DNA of 64,000 bases, taken from assembly GCA_026414745.1 (NCBI GenBank), contig JAOAIK010000015.1:1-64000 (forward strand), in the 5' to 3' direction. Positions 41,761 to 50,967 of the stretch are shown here, piece after piece (position 1 is the stretch's first letter; each line of letters starts with the position of its first letter). This DNA is from Roseococcus sp. Lineage in GTDB: Bacteria > Pseudomonadota > Alphaproteobacteria > Acetobacterales > Acetobacteraceae. A program made the translations under genes and the position numbers. Below the pieces are notes generated by a model, which was not told the origin of the DNA, ran no database searches, and saw only the letters and a list, made by a program, of their open reading frames with translations.

Positions 41761-43164
41761 GTGCTGCGCCTGCGCCGCGCCGCCCCGGCCGGCGCGCTGC
41801 GGCTGCGCCCGGTGCTGGAGGGCGGCGCGCCGCACCCCTCGGGCTTCGCCGGCCGGCCGGGCGAGATCCTCGACATCGGCCCCCTGGAGCGCTGGGTGGG
41901 CGCGGACGGCGCCGCCACCCCCGCGCAGTGGGAGCGCGTGGGCGCCGAGTGCATCGCCGCCGCCGGCGAGGCGCCCCGCGTGGCGCTGGATGCGCGCGGC
42001 CTGCCCGATGCGGTGGCGGTGGCGCTCGGCACCGGCGCGGCGCTGCGCGCCTGGCGCTTCACCGCCCTGCAGCGCAAGCCCCCGCCGGGGCCGCGCCGCA
42101 TCGCCCTGCTGCTCGACGCGCCCGAGCGCGCGCGCCCGCTCTGGCAGCGCGCCGAGGCCGGGCTGGCCGGCGCCTTCCTCGCGCGGGAACTCGCCGCCGA
42201 GCCCGCCAACCGCCTCACCCCGCGCGCTTTCGCGAGGCGGCTGAAGGCGCTGGAGGCGGAGGGGCTCTCGGTCCAGGTGCTCAAGCCCGCGCGGCTGCGA
42301 CGCATGGGCGCGGGCGCGCTGCTCGCCGTGGGCGGGGCCGCGGCAGAGGGGCCGCGCCTCGTGGTGCTGCGCTGGAAGGGCAGCTTCGCCGCCCCGCCTG
42401 TCGCCTTCGTGGGCAAGGGCATCTGCTTCGACACGGGCGGCGTGTCGGTGAAGCCCGCAGAGGGCATGGAGGCGATGCGCCAGGACATGGCGGGCGCGGC
42501 CGCCTGCGCGGGGGCGATGCTGGCGCTGGCGCGCCGCCGCTCGCCCTGCCCCGCCGTGGCGGTGCTCGCCATCGCCGAGAACGCGCTGGGCGCCGCCAGC
42601 TACCGGCCCGGGGATGTGATCACCACCCTCTCCGGCCGCACGGTGGAGGTGGTGGACACCGACGCCGAGGGCCGGCTGGTGCTGGCCGATGCGCTGCACC
42701 ACGCGATCCAGCGCTTCCGCCCCCAGGCGGTGATCGACGTGGCGACACTGACGGGCAGCGTCATCACCGCGCTCGGCCATCACCGCGCGGGGCTGTTCGG
42801 AAATGACGCGGCGCTCGGCGCGCTCGTCGCCGCCGCGGGCGAGGCGGTGGGCGAGCGCGTCTGGCCCCTGCCGATCGGCGAGCGCCACCGCGAGGATCTG
42901 CGCTCCGACATCGCGGACCTGCGGCAATGCGCGCCCGCGGGCTCCGGCGCCTGGGGGGGGCGGCTGCTGCCCGATGCCTGCCACGCCGCCGCCTTCCTGC
43001 GCGAGTTCGTGGGCGGCCTGCCCTGGGTGCATCTCGACATCGCCGGCGTCGATTCCGCCGAGAGCCCGGAGCTGCCGGCCGCCAAGGGCCAGCCCACCGG
43101 CTTCGGCGCGCGGCTGCTCGATGCGCTCATCGAGCGGCATTTCGAGGATCCGCACCGTATATAG
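41761..43164 (+). CDS. Leucyl aminopeptidase family protein (second M17)
   Basis: A 467-residue paralogue of the preceding pepA product, starting at GTG 41761 only 4 bases after its stop. The catalytic motifs are all kept (FVGKGICFDTGGVSVKP, RQDMAGAAACAGAM and [15 protein letters not shown]), so it should be active. The N-terminal domain is shorter and diverged, and the specificity may differ. It probably arose by tandem duplication and shares a transcript with pepA. Confidence 0.9.
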   Translation: MLRLRRAAPAGALRLRPVLEGGAPHPSGFAGRPGEILDIGPLERWVGADGAATPAQWERVGAECIAAAGEAPRVALDARGLPDAVAVALGTGAALRAWRFTALQRKPPPGPRRIALLLDAPERARPLWQRAEAGLAGAFLARELAAEPANRLTPRAFARRLKALEAEGLSVQVLKPARLRRMGAGALLAVGGAAAEGPRLVVLRWKGSFAAPPVAFVGKGICFDTGGVSVKPAEGMEAMRQDMAGAAACAGAMLALARRRSPCPAVAVLAIAENALGAASYRPGDVITTLSGRTVEVVDTDAEGRLVLADALHHAIQRFRPQAVIDVATLTGSVITALGHHRAGLFGNDAALGALVAAAGEAVGERVWPLPIGERHREDLRSDIADLRQCAPAGSGAWGGRLLPDACHAAAFLREFVGGLPWVHLDIAGVDSAESPELPAAKGQPTGFGARLLDALIERHFEDPHRI

Positions 43165-43197
43165 CGCCCAGCCCATCTCGAGGGAGGAACACGCCCC

Positions 43198-44178
43198 ATG
43201 AAGGCCGTCTGGTACGAACGCACGGGCCCGGCCCGCGAAGTGCTGGTCTTCGGCGAGATGCCCACCCCCTCGCCCGGCCCGGGCGAGGTGCTGGTGCGGC
43301 TCGCCGCCTCGGGCGTGAACCCCTCGGACTGGAAGGCGCGCGCCGGCAGCCGGCCCATGGTGGCGCCGCGCGTCATCCCGCACAGCGACGGGGCGGGGGG
43401 GATCGAGGCCGTGGGCCAGGGCGTGAACCCCGCGCGCATCGGCGAGCGGGTGTGGATCTGGAACGGCCAGTGGAAGCGCCCCTTCGGCACGGCGGCGCAG
43501 TACATCGCCCTGCCCGCGGCCCAGGCGGTGCGGCTGCCCGACACCGCCTCCTTCGTCGAGGGCGCCTGCCTCGGCATTCCCGCGCTGACGGCGCTGCGCG
43601 CGGTGCTGACCGATGGCGGCGTGGCGGGGCAGAGCGTGCTGGTGGCGGGCGGCGCCGGGGCGGTCGGGCATTACGCCATCCAGTTCGCGCGGCGGCTGGG
43701 CGCGCGGCAGGTGATCGCCACCGTCTCGAGCCCCGAGAAGGCGCGCCGCGCCATGGAGGCCGGGGCGGACGCCTGCGTGGACTACCGCCAGGAGGACGCG
43801 GCCGAGCGCGTGCAGGAACTGACCGAGGGCCGCGGCGTGGACCGCATCGTGGAGGTGGACATCGCCGCCAACGCCCGGCTGCTGCCGCGCCTGCTGGCGA
43901 AGGACGGGCTCTGCGTCGTCTATGGCTCGGGCGCGGCCGAGTTCACCCTGCCCTTCTACCCCTTGATCCTCGGCGGCATCGGGCTGCGCTTCTTCATCGT
44001 CTATGAGATGAGCGCCCCCGCCCGCGCCGAGTGCGAGGCGCTGCTCGGCCGCTGGCTGGAGGAGGGCGCGCTGATCCACGCCATCGCCGGGCGGCTGCCG
44101 CTCGCCGAATGCGCGGCAGCGCACGAGATCGTGCAGGCGGGCAGCGCCATCGGCAACATCGTGCTCGACATCGCGTGA
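43198..44178 (+). CDS. NADPH:quinone oxidoreductase-like zinc-free MDR protein
   Basis: A 326-residue medium-chain dehydrogenase. The early GEVLVRLAASGVNPSDWKAR and the nucleotide motif SVLVAGGAGAVGHYAIQFARRLGA are typical of quinone reductases without the zinc-binding cysteines. GIPALTALRAVL follows the usual pattern. The substrate is a quinone or enone; which one is unknown. GGAGGA precedes the ATG. Its stop overlaps the holC start (TGATG). Confidence 0.86.
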   Translation: MKAVWYERTGPAREVLVFGEMPTPSPGPGEVLVRLAASGVNPSDWKARAGSRPMVAPRVIPHSDGAGGIEAVGQGVNPARIGERVWIWNGQWKRPFGTAAQYIALPAAQAVRLPDTASFVEGACLGIPALTALRAVLTDGGVAGQSVLVAGGAGAVGHYAIQFARRLGARQVIATVSSPEKARRAMEAGADACVDYRQEDAAERVQELTEGRGVDRIVEVDIAANARLLPRLLAKDGLCVVYGSGAAEFTLPFYPLILGGIGLRFFIVYEMSAPARAECEALLGRWLEEGALIHAIAGRLPLAECAAAHEIVQAGSAIGNIVLDIA

Positions 44179-44615
44179 TGGCGGAGATCGGCTTCTATCA
44201 CCTCACCCGTTCCACCCTCGAGCAGGCGCTGCCGCGGCTGCTCGGCCGGGTGCTGGCGCTGCCCGCCCGTGCGCTGGTGCTCTGCGCGAGCGGGGAGCGG
44301 CTGCGCGCGCTGGACGATGCGCTCTGGACCTGCCCCGAGCCGGACTGGCTGCCGCACGGCACGTGCGATGCCGAGGTGCAGCCCATCTTCCTGACCCTGG
44401 AGGACGCGCCCCCCGCCAATGGCGCGCAGCACCTGTTCCTGACGGACGGCGCGCGGAGCGCGCATCTCGGCCTCTACCAGCGCGTCTTCGACCTGTTCGA
44501 CGGCGGCGACGCGGCGCAGCTCGAGGCCGCGCGGGAACGCTGGCGGGCGGCGCGGGCGGCGGGCCATGCGCTGAGCTACTGGCGGCAGACCGCGAAGGGG
44601 TGGGAGCGGGGGTGA
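44178..44615 (+). CDS. holC: DNA polymerase III subunit chi
   Basis: A 145-residue protein matching HolC, the clamp-loader accessory that binds SSB. Marks are EIGFYHLTRSTLEQALPRLL at the start, RALVLCASGERLRALDDALWT, LPHGTCDAEVQPIFLT and FDLFDGGDAAQLEAARERW. It ends HALSYWRQTAKGWERG. The ATG at 44178 overlaps the previous stop. It is the last gene before the hairpin-repeat region. Confidence 0.88.
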   Translation: MAEIGFYHLTRSTLEQALPRLLGRVLALPARALVLCASGERLRALDDALWTCPEPDWLPHGTCDAEVQPIFLTLEDAPPANGAQHLFLTDGARSAHLGLYQRVFDLFDGGDAAQLEAARERWRAARAAGHALSYWRQTAKGWERG

Positions 44616-44635
44616 AGTGCCTCCCCGAAAGCACA

Positions 44636-44807
44636 CCCCACGACGTCGCTGCGCGCCGTCGCGGGGGCCCCGAGAACATACCCCACGACGTCGCTGCGCG
44701 CCGTCGCGGGGGCCCCGAGAACATACCCCACGACGCCGCTGCGCGCCGTCGCGGGGGCCCCGAGAACATACCCCACGACGCCGCTGCGCGCCGTCGCGGG
44801 GGCCCCG
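44636..44807. repeat. 45-bp tandem palindromic repeat, 3.8 copies
   Basis: Copies lie at 44636-44680, 44681-44725, 44726-44770 and 44771-44807 (partial). They are identical except for one T/C change between the first two and the last two. Each unit is an imperfect hairpin: CCCC-A-CGACG pairs with CGTCG-C-GGGG. The array starts 20 bases after the holC stop. Since 45 is a multiple of 3, open frames run through it and would give 15-residue repeats, but there is no sign that these are real proteins. Confidence 0.9.
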
Positions 44808-44838
44808 TCCAGGCGCTGCGTCTGCACAGGGAGTTCCG

Positions 44839-44863
44839 CCTTCCGCGGCAAAGCCGCGGAAGG
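44839..44863. repeat. Perfect 11-bp hairpin
   Basis: Bases 44839-44849 and 44853-44863 are perfect inverted repeats around an AAA loop. It lies between the tandem array and the second hairpin of the same non-coding stretch. It may be a REP-like element or a terminator for holC; no T-run follows. Confidence 0.7.
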
Positions 44864-44962
44864 GCTCCGCCAGGGGCGAGGCCGGAGGGCGTCTCTTTCC
44901 TGGCCACTGGCGAGAGGCGGAGAGGAGGAGATCGCCAGCATCACTCGCCCGCGTGGGGCGCA

Positions 44963-44981
44963 GGCGCGGCTTCGCCGCGCC
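44963..44981. repeat. Perfect 8-bp hairpin
   Basis: Bases 44963-44970 and 44974-44981 pair perfectly around TTC. It is the third hairpin type in the 520-bp gap between holC and the convergent Bug gene. Confidence 0.6.
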
Positions 44982-45015
44982 GGAGCGTCGCGCCCTGCAC
45001 AGGCCGGGCGCTCAT

Positions 45016-45051
45016 GGGGCCCCCACGGCGACGCGCAGCGGCGTCGTGGGG
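45016..45051 (-). repeat. Inverted copy of the 45-bp repeat core
   Basis: Read on the minus strand, these 36 bases match the core of the 45-bp unit at 33 of 36 positions. The array and this copy therefore face each other across about 200 bases of non-coding DNA. Confidence 0.8.
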
Positions 45052-45060
45052 ACATCCGTT

Positions 45061-45132
45061 GGGGCCCCCGCGAAGGTTTCGGCGCCGCACACGGCGCGCA
45101 GCGACGTTCGCGGCGCCGAAAACTTCGTGGGG
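45061..45132 (-). repeat. Expanded inverted copy with a long internal hairpin
   Basis: On the minus strand this 72-base segment begins and ends like the 45-bp unit but carries two extra arms. These arms (45077-45088 and 45110-45121) are a perfect 12-bp inverted repeat, extended by a further 5 bp (45071-45075 with 45123-45127). It lies 3 bases past the stop codon of the Bug gene on that strand, so it may act as its terminator or 3' stabiliser. Confidence 0.75.
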
Positions 45133-45135
45133 AAA

Positions 45136-46089
45136 TCACGAATCCATCATGATCCCGGTCAGCGCCGCCATCTCCCGCCAGCGCGCCACCTCCTCCTGCT
45201 GGAAGGCGGCGAACTCCCGCGGCGTCAGCGGCGCGGCGTTCAGCCCCGCCGCCACCGCGCGCCCCGCCACCGCCGGCTCGCCCAGCGCCTGGAGGAAGGC
45301 GGCGGCGAGCTGCTCCACGCGCGGGATCGGCGTGCCGCGCGGCGCGAAGAGGCCGAACCAGGCATCCACCGCCATGAAGGGAAAGCCCGCCTCCGCCGCC
45401 GTGGGCAGGTTCGGAAAATCGGCGAGCCGCGCCGGCGCGCCGATGGACAACGCGCGCAGCCGCCCCTCGCGCACCAGGCTCACCACCTGCGGCCAGGTCG
45501 AGACGAAGAAGTCCACCACCCCCGCCACCGTATCCGCCACCGCAGGGGCGCCGCCGCGATAGGGCACATGCGTCGCGTCCATGCCGGTGCGGCGCACGAA
45601 GGTCTCGGCGATCACATGCGAGGCCGAGCCCGCCTGCGAGGAGGCGTAGGAGACGCGCCCGCCGCCGCGCCCCATCGCCACCAGCCCCGCCATGTCCTGC
45701 GCGCGGGAGTTCGCGGGCACCACCGTCGCGTGATGCACGGTGGCGAGGCGCGCCACCGGCGTGAAGCTCTCGATGACGTGATAGGGCAGGTTGCGCGCCA
45801 TCCACTGGTTGGAGGCATGGGTCTGGTTGTGGCCCAGCACCACCGTGTTGCCGTCGGGCGCGGCGCGCGCCGCGGCCTCGGTGCCGATGATGCCGCCCGC
45901 GCCGCCGCGATTGTCCACCACCACCGGCTGATTGAGCAGCGCCCCGGCGCGCTCGCCCACCACCCGCGCCAGGATGTCGGTGGAACCGCCCGGCGGGGCG
46001 GGCACGATCACGCGCAGCGGCGCGGATTGCGCGCGCGCCATGGCGGGCGCGGCGACCAGCGCAAGCAGCGGGCGGCGGGGAAGGCGCAT
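45136..46089 (-). CDS. Bug family (TctC) substrate-binding protein
   Basis: A 317-residue periplasmic binding protein with a signal peptide ending near AMARAQ. Family marks include LRVIVPAPPGGSTDILARVV, VVDNRGGAGGIIGTEAAARAAPDGNTV and ATHVPYRGGAPAVADTVAGVVDFFV. The ligand is unknown and no TctAB permease genes are nearby. ATG 46089 is preferred because GGAG lies 8 bases upstream; GTG 46098, overlapping the upstream stop, is an alternative. It follows the epoxide hydrolase gene on the same strand. Confidence 0.91.
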   Translation of the reverse strand: MRLPRRPLLALVAAPAMARAQSAPLRVIVPAPPGGSTDILARVVGERAGALLNQPVVVDNRGGAGGIIGTEAAARAAPDGNTVVLGHNQTHASNQWMARNLPYHVIESFTPVARLATVHHATVVPANSRAQDMAGLVAMGRGGGRVSYASSQAGSASHVIAETFVRRTGMDATHVPYRGGAPAVADTVAGVVDFFVSTWPQVVSLVREGRLRALSIGAPARLADFPNLPTAAEAGFPFMAVDAWFGLFAPRGTPIPRVEQLAAAFLQALGEPAVAGRAVAAGLNAAPLTPREFAAFQQEEVARWREMAALTGIMMDS

Positions 46090-46094
46090 CAGGG

Positions 46095-47210
46095 TCACTC
46101 CGGCAGGGTGGCGAGGAAGTCGAGCAGGTGGCGCGTCACGGCCTCGGGCTGCTCCTGCTGCACCCAGTGGCCGGCGCCGGGGATCAGGTGCACCGCGCGC
46201 ATGGCGGTGCAGGCGGTGCCGTTCATCCGCTCGAGCGCGCCGGGAACCTGGTGGATGCCCCAGTCCGCCGCCCCCGCGACGAACAGCGAGGGCACGGCGA
46301 TGGACCGCCCCGCGAAGGCCTCGAGATCGGCATCGAAGCGGCGCGAGGTGCGGATGCGATACCAGTTGAGCCCGCCCTGGAAGCCGGTGCGCGCATATTC
46401 CCCCGCATAGACGGCGAGTTCCTCCTCCGTCAGCCAGGGCGCGGCGCGCGCCGGCATGTGCGGCGCCACGGTCTCGGCCATCGTCTCGTGCAGGTTCATC
46501 ACATAGTAGGTGGGCAGCCTGGCCAGTTCCGCCGCCGTCCAGCCGGCCAGCGGGTGCGGCGCGTTGTGCGGCCAGTCGGCGCTCTTCATGTGGTAGTAGC
46601 CGCGCAGGAAGGCCGCGAGGCCCTGCGGCGCGCCGCGCATGTCGGCATCCGCCTCGGGCGTCGAGTAGTACCAGTGGTAGTGCTTGCGCCCGATGGCGGC
46701 GAGCTCGGCCACGATGTCCTGCGCCGGTGGCGGCGCGCCGTCGCCAAGCCGCGCGGGCGGCCCGGCGAAGGGGGCCGACATCAGCACCAGGGCGGGAAAG
46801 AGGTCGGGCCGGATCAGCGTGGCATAGGCCGCGACGGGCGAGCCGAAATCATGCCCCACCAGCAGCCGCACCCGCGGCGCGCCCAGCGCCGCGAGCAGCC
46901 CCATCACGTCCCGCGCCAGGTTCATCAGGCGATAGGCGGCGAGGTCGGCCTCGAAGCGCGTATCGGCGCCGGTGGTGCGGCCGTAGCCGCGCTGGTCGGG
47001 CGCGACGACGTGATAGCCCGCCGCGGCGAGCGGCCCCATCACATGCCGCCAGGAATAGGCGAGTTCCGGAAAGCCGTGCAGCAGCAGGATCAGCGGCCGC
47101 CCCGGCTCGCCCGCCTCCAGCACATGCATGGACAGCCCGTTCACATGCGGGATGACGCGCGCGCGCAGGCCCGGCGGCAGGGGCAGGGGCGGAAGGCTCT
47201 CCTCGGTCAT
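46095..47210 (-). CDS. Alpha/beta hydrolase, epoxide-hydrolase-like
   Basis: A 371-residue alpha/beta hydrolase. The oxyanion motif is [17 protein letters not shown], the nucleophile is the aspartate of [11 protein letters not shown] (Asp rather than Ser, as in epoxide hydrolases and dehalogenases), and the histidine is in [16 protein letters not shown]. Tyrosines in the cap ([11 protein letters not shown]) fit an epoxide hydrolase. The substrate is unknown. The Bug gene follows within 6 bases. Confidence 0.85.
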   Translation of the reverse strand: MTEESLPPLPLPPGLRARVIPHVNGLSMHVLEAGEPGRPLILLLHGFPELAYSWRHVMGPLAAAGYHVVAPDQRGYGRTTGADTRFEADLAAYRLMNLARDVMGLLAALGAPRVRLLVGHDFGSPVAAYATLIRPDLFPALVLMSAPFAGPPARLGDGAPPPAQDIVAELAAIGRKHYHWYYSTPEADADMRGAPQGLAAFLRGYYHMKSADWPHNAPHPLAGWTAAELARLPTYYVMNLHETMAETVAPHMPARAAPWLTEEELAVYAGEYARTGFQGGLNWYRIRTSRRFDADLEAFAGRSIAVPSLFVAGAADWGIHQVPGALERMNGTACTAMRAVHLIPGAGHWVQQEQPEAVTRHLLDFLATLPE

Positions 47211-47250
47211 CGGGCGTCCTGGCGTGTCCGTGCCGAGGATAGGCCGCGAA

Positions 47251-49122
47251 TCAGGCCGCCTCCAGGGCCTCGCTCAGCGTCAGCCATTCGCTCTCCAGCG
47301 CCTCCATCTCGCGCGCGATGGCGGCGCGGCGGGCGGTGGCGCGGGCGATCAGGTCGGGCCTGTTCCGCTCGTAGAGCCGCGGGTCGGAGAGCGCGCCGTC
47401 GATCACCCGCGCCTCCTCCGCGAGCTTCTCCATCTGCGCCTCCACCGCCTTCAGCCGCTGCCGCAGGGGCGCGAGGCTCTGCCGCGCCTCGGCGCGCTCG
47501 CGCCGCTCCTCCCGGCGGGCGGGGGCGGCGGGCTCGGCCGGCCGGGTGGCGGCGCGCGCGCGCTCGGCGAGATGGGCGCGGTAGTCCTCGAGGTCGCCCT
47601 CGAAGGGGCGCACCGTGCCCTCGGCCACCAGCCAGAGACGGTCGGCCACCAGCTCGACGAGGTGCGGGTCATGGCTGATGAGCACCACCGCGCCCTGGTA
47701 GTCGGCCAGCGCGCGCACCAGCGCCTCGCGCGCGTCCATGTCGAGGTGGTTGGTCGGCTCGTCGAGGATGAGCAGCTGCGGCGCCTCGCGCGTGGTCAGG
47801 GCCAGCAAAAGCCGCGCCTTCTCGCCGCCCGAGAGGGAGGCGATGGGCGTCTCCGCCCGGTCCGCGTCCAGCCCGAAGCGGGCGAGCTGCGCGCGGTGCT
47901 GGGTTTCGGTCGCGCGCGGCAGGGCCTCGGCCATGTGGGAGAGCGGCGTGCCGCCGGGATCCAGCTCCTCGGCCTGGTGCTGGGCGAAATAGCCCACGCG
48001 CAGCCGCCGGTCGCGGTGCATCTCGCCGGCCAGCGGCGCGAGCCGCCCCGCGAGCAGCTTCGCCAGCGTGGACTTGCCGTTGCCGTTGGCGCCGAGCAGC
48101 GCGATCCGGTCCTCCTGGTCGAGCCGGAGGTCGAGGCCGCGCAGCACCACCCGCTCGCCATAGCCCGCCACCCCGCGGCGGATCTGCAGGATGGGCGGGG
48201 GAAGCGCCTCGGGCTCGGGGAAGGCGAAGCGGGTGGGCGTCTCCTCCACGATGGCCTCGATGGGCGGCAGCCTCTCCAGCGCCTTGAGGCGGGACTGCGC
48301 CTGGCGCGCCTTGGTGGCCTTGGCGCGGAAGCGGTCCACGAAGGCCTGCATGTGGGCGCGCTGGGCGGCGATGCGCGCCGCCTGCGCCGCCTGCTGCTGC
48401 GCGCGCTCGGTGCGGATGCGCAGGAAGCTCTCGAAATTGCCGGGGTAGAGGGCGATGCGCCGCTGGTCGAGATGCGCGATCGCGTCCACGCAGCGATCCA
48501 GCAGGCCGCGGTCATGGCTGATCACGATGGCCGCGCCCGCGAAGCGCCTGAGCCACTCCTCGAGCCACAGCGCGGCCTCGAGGTCGAGGTGGTTGGTCTG
48601 CTCGTCCAGCAGCAGCAGATCGGGCTCGAGGAACAGGGCGCGAGCGAGGCTCACGCGCATGCGCCAGCCGCCCGAATACGCGCGCGAGGGGCGGGCCTGG
48701 GCGGCCGCGTCGAAGCCGAGGCCCGCGAGGATGGCGGCGGCGCGGGCGGGGGCGGCCTCGGCGCGGATGGCGATCAGCCGCTCATGGATCTCGGCGGTGC
48801 GCGCCGCCTCCGGCCCCGTCTCCAGCTCGGCCAGCAGGGCGGCGCGCTCGGTGTCGGCGGCGAGCACGACATCGAGCAGGCACTCCTCCCCCGCCGGGGC
48901 CTCCTGCGCGACATGGCCCAGCCGGGCGCGGGCGGCGAGGCGGATCTCGCCGCCATCCGGCGCCACCTCGCCCAGGATGGCGCGGATGAGGGTGGACTTG
49001 CCCGCGCCGTTTCGCCCGACAAGGCCGATCTTGCGCCCCGCATCCACCTGCAGCGAGGCGCCCTCAAGCAGCGTCCGGCCGGCCATGCGCAGCGTGAGGT
49101 CGCGGATCGTGAGCACCGTCAT
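47251..49122 (-). CDS. ABC-F family ATPase (Uup/YheS-like)
   Basis: A 623-residue protein with two ATP-binding cassettes, no membrane domain and a C-terminal coiled coil (about residues 545-615). Walker A motifs are GRNGAGKST (36-44) and GANGNGKST (about 344-352); signature motifs are YSGGW and LSGGEK. The linker rich in Gln, Arg and Lys (240-285) is the P-site tRNA interaction motif region. ABC-F proteins bind the ribosome and act on stalled complexes. Oddly, the first Walker B reads [12 protein letters not shown], with Gln175 where Pro is nearly universal; the second is normal (DEPTNHLD). Confidence 0.9.
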   Translation of the reverse strand: MTVLTIRDLTLRMAGRTLLEGASLQVDAGRKIGLVGRNGAGKSTLIRAILGEVAPDGGEIRLAARARLGHVAQEAPAGEECLLDVVLAADTERAALLAELETGPEAARTAEIHERLIAIRAEAAPARAAAILAGLGFDAAAQARPSRAYSGGWRMRVSLARALFLEPDLLLLDEQTNHLDLEAALWLEEWLRRFAGAAIVISHDRGLLDRCVDAIAHLDQRRIALYPGNFESFLRIRTERAQQQAAQAARIAAQRAHMQAFVDRFRAKATKARQAQSRLKALERLPPIEAIVEETPTRFAFPEPEALPPPILQIRRGVAGYGERVVLRGLDLRLDQEDRIALLGANGNGKSTLAKLLAGRLAPLAGEMHRDRRLRVGYFAQHQAEELDPGGTPLSHMAEALPRATETQHRAQLARFGLDADRAETPIASLSGGEKARLLLALTTREAPQLLILDEPTNHLDMDAREALVRALADYQGAVVLISHDPHLVELVADRLWLVAEGTVRPFEGDLEDYRAHLAERARAATRPAEPAAPARREERRERAEARQSLAPLRQRLKAVEAQMEKLAEEARVIDGALSDPRLYERNRPDLIARATARRAAIAREMEALESEWLTLSEALEAA

Positions 49123-49206
49123 GCGCGGGGTGTAGCGTCCCAGGGGCTTGCGCGGGAAGGAGCGGCGCGCTTGAACGCGCGCGACCCGACGTCAGAGGAC
49201 GCCCGC

Positions 49207-49629
49207 ATGGCCATCGAACGCACCTTCTCCATCATCAAGCCCGACGCGACGCGCCGCAACCTCACCGGCCGGATCAACGCCATCTTCGAGGAGAACGGGC
49301 TGCGCATCGTGGCGCAGAAGCGCATCTGGATGAGCCGCGCCCAGGCCAAGGAGTTCTACAAGGTCCACAAGGACCGGCCCTTCTACAACGACCTCGTGGA
49401 CTTCATGGTCTCCGGCCCCGTGGTGGTGCAGGTGCTGGAGGGCGAGAACGCGGTGGCGAAGAACCGCGAGCTGATGGGCGCGACCAATCCCGCCAACGCC
49501 GCCCCCGGCACCATCCGCAAGCTCTTCGCCGAGAGCATCGAGGCCAACTCGGTGCACGGCTCGGACAGCCCGGAGAACGCGGCGATCGAGATCGCCTATT
49601 TCTTCGCGGGCTGCGAAATCGTGGGCTGA
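49207..49629 (+). CDS. ndk: Nucleoside diphosphate kinase
   Basis: A 140-residue enzyme that phosphorylates nucleoside diphosphates by a phosphohistidine intermediate. His117 in [12 protein letters not shown] is the catalytic residue; [18 protein letters not shown] at the start and [15 protein letters not shown] are conserved. Length is standard. It stands alone, divergent from the ABC-F gene and convergent with the CoA transferase gene. Confidence 0.96.
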   Translation: MAIERTFSIIKPDATRRNLTGRINAIFEENGLRIVAQKRIWMSRAQAKEFYKVHKDRPFYNDLVDFMVSGPVVVQVLEGENAVAKNRELMGATNPANAAPGTIRKLFAESIEANSVHGSDSPENAAIEIAYFFAGCEIVG

Positions 49630-49689
49630 CGCGCCGCCCCCGCCGCCGGCGCGCCGGCCCGCGGCGCCCGGCCGGAGGGGTTCGGGCGG

Positions 49690-50916
49690 TCAGATCACCC
49701 CGGCCTCCGCGAGCCGGGCCATCTCCGCCTCCGACAGGCCGAGCCAGCCGCGATAGACCTCCTCGTTGTGCGCGCCGAGCGGCGGGCCGAGCCATTTGAT
49801 CGCCCCCGGCGTCTCCGACAGGCGCGGCACGAGGTTGGGGACGGCGAGGCGCCCCACGCGCGGATCCTCCACCCAGGCGATGTTGCCGCGCGCGCGGTAC
49901 TGCGGATCCTCGAAGATCTCGTCGATGGCGTAGAGCGGCCCGCAGGGCACCTGGAACCGCTCGCAGAGGGCGAGCGCCTCGTCGCGCGTCAGGCGCGCCG
50001 TCCAGGCCGCGACATGCGCGTCCACCGCCTCGCGCTCGGCCTCGCGCCGGGCGAGGCGGCCCCAGCGCCCCTCCTCGGCCAGCTCCGGCTCGCCCATCGC
50101 CTCGGCCAGCCGCGCGAAGATCTTGTCGGAGGTGCAGGCGATGGCGATCCAGCGGCCGTCCTTCGTGGGGTAGTGGCTGTGCGGCACCACGTTCACCGTG
50201 CCCGGCCCCATGCGCTGGCGGATGGTGCCGTGCTGCTGGTAGGCGGGCGCGAGCTCGTCCAGGATGCGGAAGACGGGCTCGTAGAGGCCGATGTCGATCA
50301 CCTGCCCGCGCCCCGTGCGCCCCCGCGCCTGCAGCGCGAGCAGCGCGCCGAAGGCGCCGTAGAGCCCCGCCAGATAGTCCGGGATGGTGGCCGAACCCGG
50401 CGTCACCGGCGGCCGGTCCGGGTAGCCGGCGAGGAAGGCGAGGCCGCCGAAGGCGTTGCCGATGCGCCCGAAGCCCGGCCGCCCGGCATAGGGCCCCGTC
50501 TGCCCGTAGCCCGAGATGCGCACCATGATCAGCCCAGGATTGACCGCGTGCAGCGCCTCCGGGCCGAGGCCCCAGCGCTCCATCGTCCCGGGCTGGAAGT
50601 TCTCCACCAGCACATCGGCCTCGCGCGCCATGCGCCGCAGCAGTGCCGCCCCCTCGGGCTTGCGCAGGTCGAGCGTCGCGGACTTCTTGTTGCGGCATTC
50701 GGAGAGCCAGGGCAGCGTCTCGCCGCAGGCGGCGCGGCTGCCGAACTGGCGCAGCGGATCGCCCACGCCGGGCAGCTCGAGCTTGATCACCTCGGCGCCG
50801 AACTCCGCGAGCTGGGCGGTGCAGAAGGGGCCGGCGATGAAGCTCGAGACATCGAGCACCCGCAGCCCATCGAGCGGCATGGGCGCCGGCGCCGCGGCGG
50901 CCCTGGCATCGGTCAT
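49690..50916 (-). CDS. CaiB/BaiF CoA-transferase family protein
   Basis: A 408-residue class III CoA transferase. Key segments are LRVLDVSSFIAGPFCTAQLAEFGAEVIKLE, DVLVENFQPGTMERWGLG and the aspartate nucleophile in GSATIPDYLAG. It moves CoA between carboxylic acids; the acid pair cannot be read. The CitE-like lyase gene lies 51 bases upstream on the same strand, so the two may handle one CoA-linked acid, for example a malyl- or citramalyl-type ester. This link is inference. Confidence 0.9.
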   Translation of the reverse strand: MTDARAAAAPAPMPLDGLRVLDVSSFIAGPFCTAQLAEFGAEVIKLELPGVGDPLRQFGSRAACGETLPWLSECRNKKSATLDLRKPEGAALLRRMAREADVLVENFQPGTMERWGLGPEALHAVNPGLIMVRISGYGQTGPYAGRPGFGRIGNAFGGLAFLAGYPDRPPVTPGSATIPDYLAGLYGAFGALLALQARGRTGRGQVIDIGLYEPVFRILDELAPAYQQHGTIRQRMGPGTVNVVPHSHYPTKDGRWIAIACTSDKIFARLAEAMGEPELAEEGRWGRLARREAEREAVDAHVAAWTARLTRDEALALCERFQVPCGPLYAIDEIFEDPQYRARGNIAWVEDPRVGRLAVPNLVPRLSETPGAIKWLGPPLGAHNEEVYRGWLGLSEAEMARLAEAGVI

Positions 50917-50967
50917 GCGGCGTTCCCTCCAGGATGTGCCGCATTTCGCGGCGCGCCGCGCGCCCGG

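Noticed and set aside
44636-44807. CRISPR-like array
   Set aside because: The units are contiguous 45-bp tandem copies without variable spacers, and no cas genes are near.
44617-46410. Long plus-strand frame with 15-residue repeats (HTPRRRCAPSRGPRE)
   Set aside because: It arises because the repeat length is a multiple of 3, then runs antisense through the well-supported Bug gene; no ribosome site or homology.
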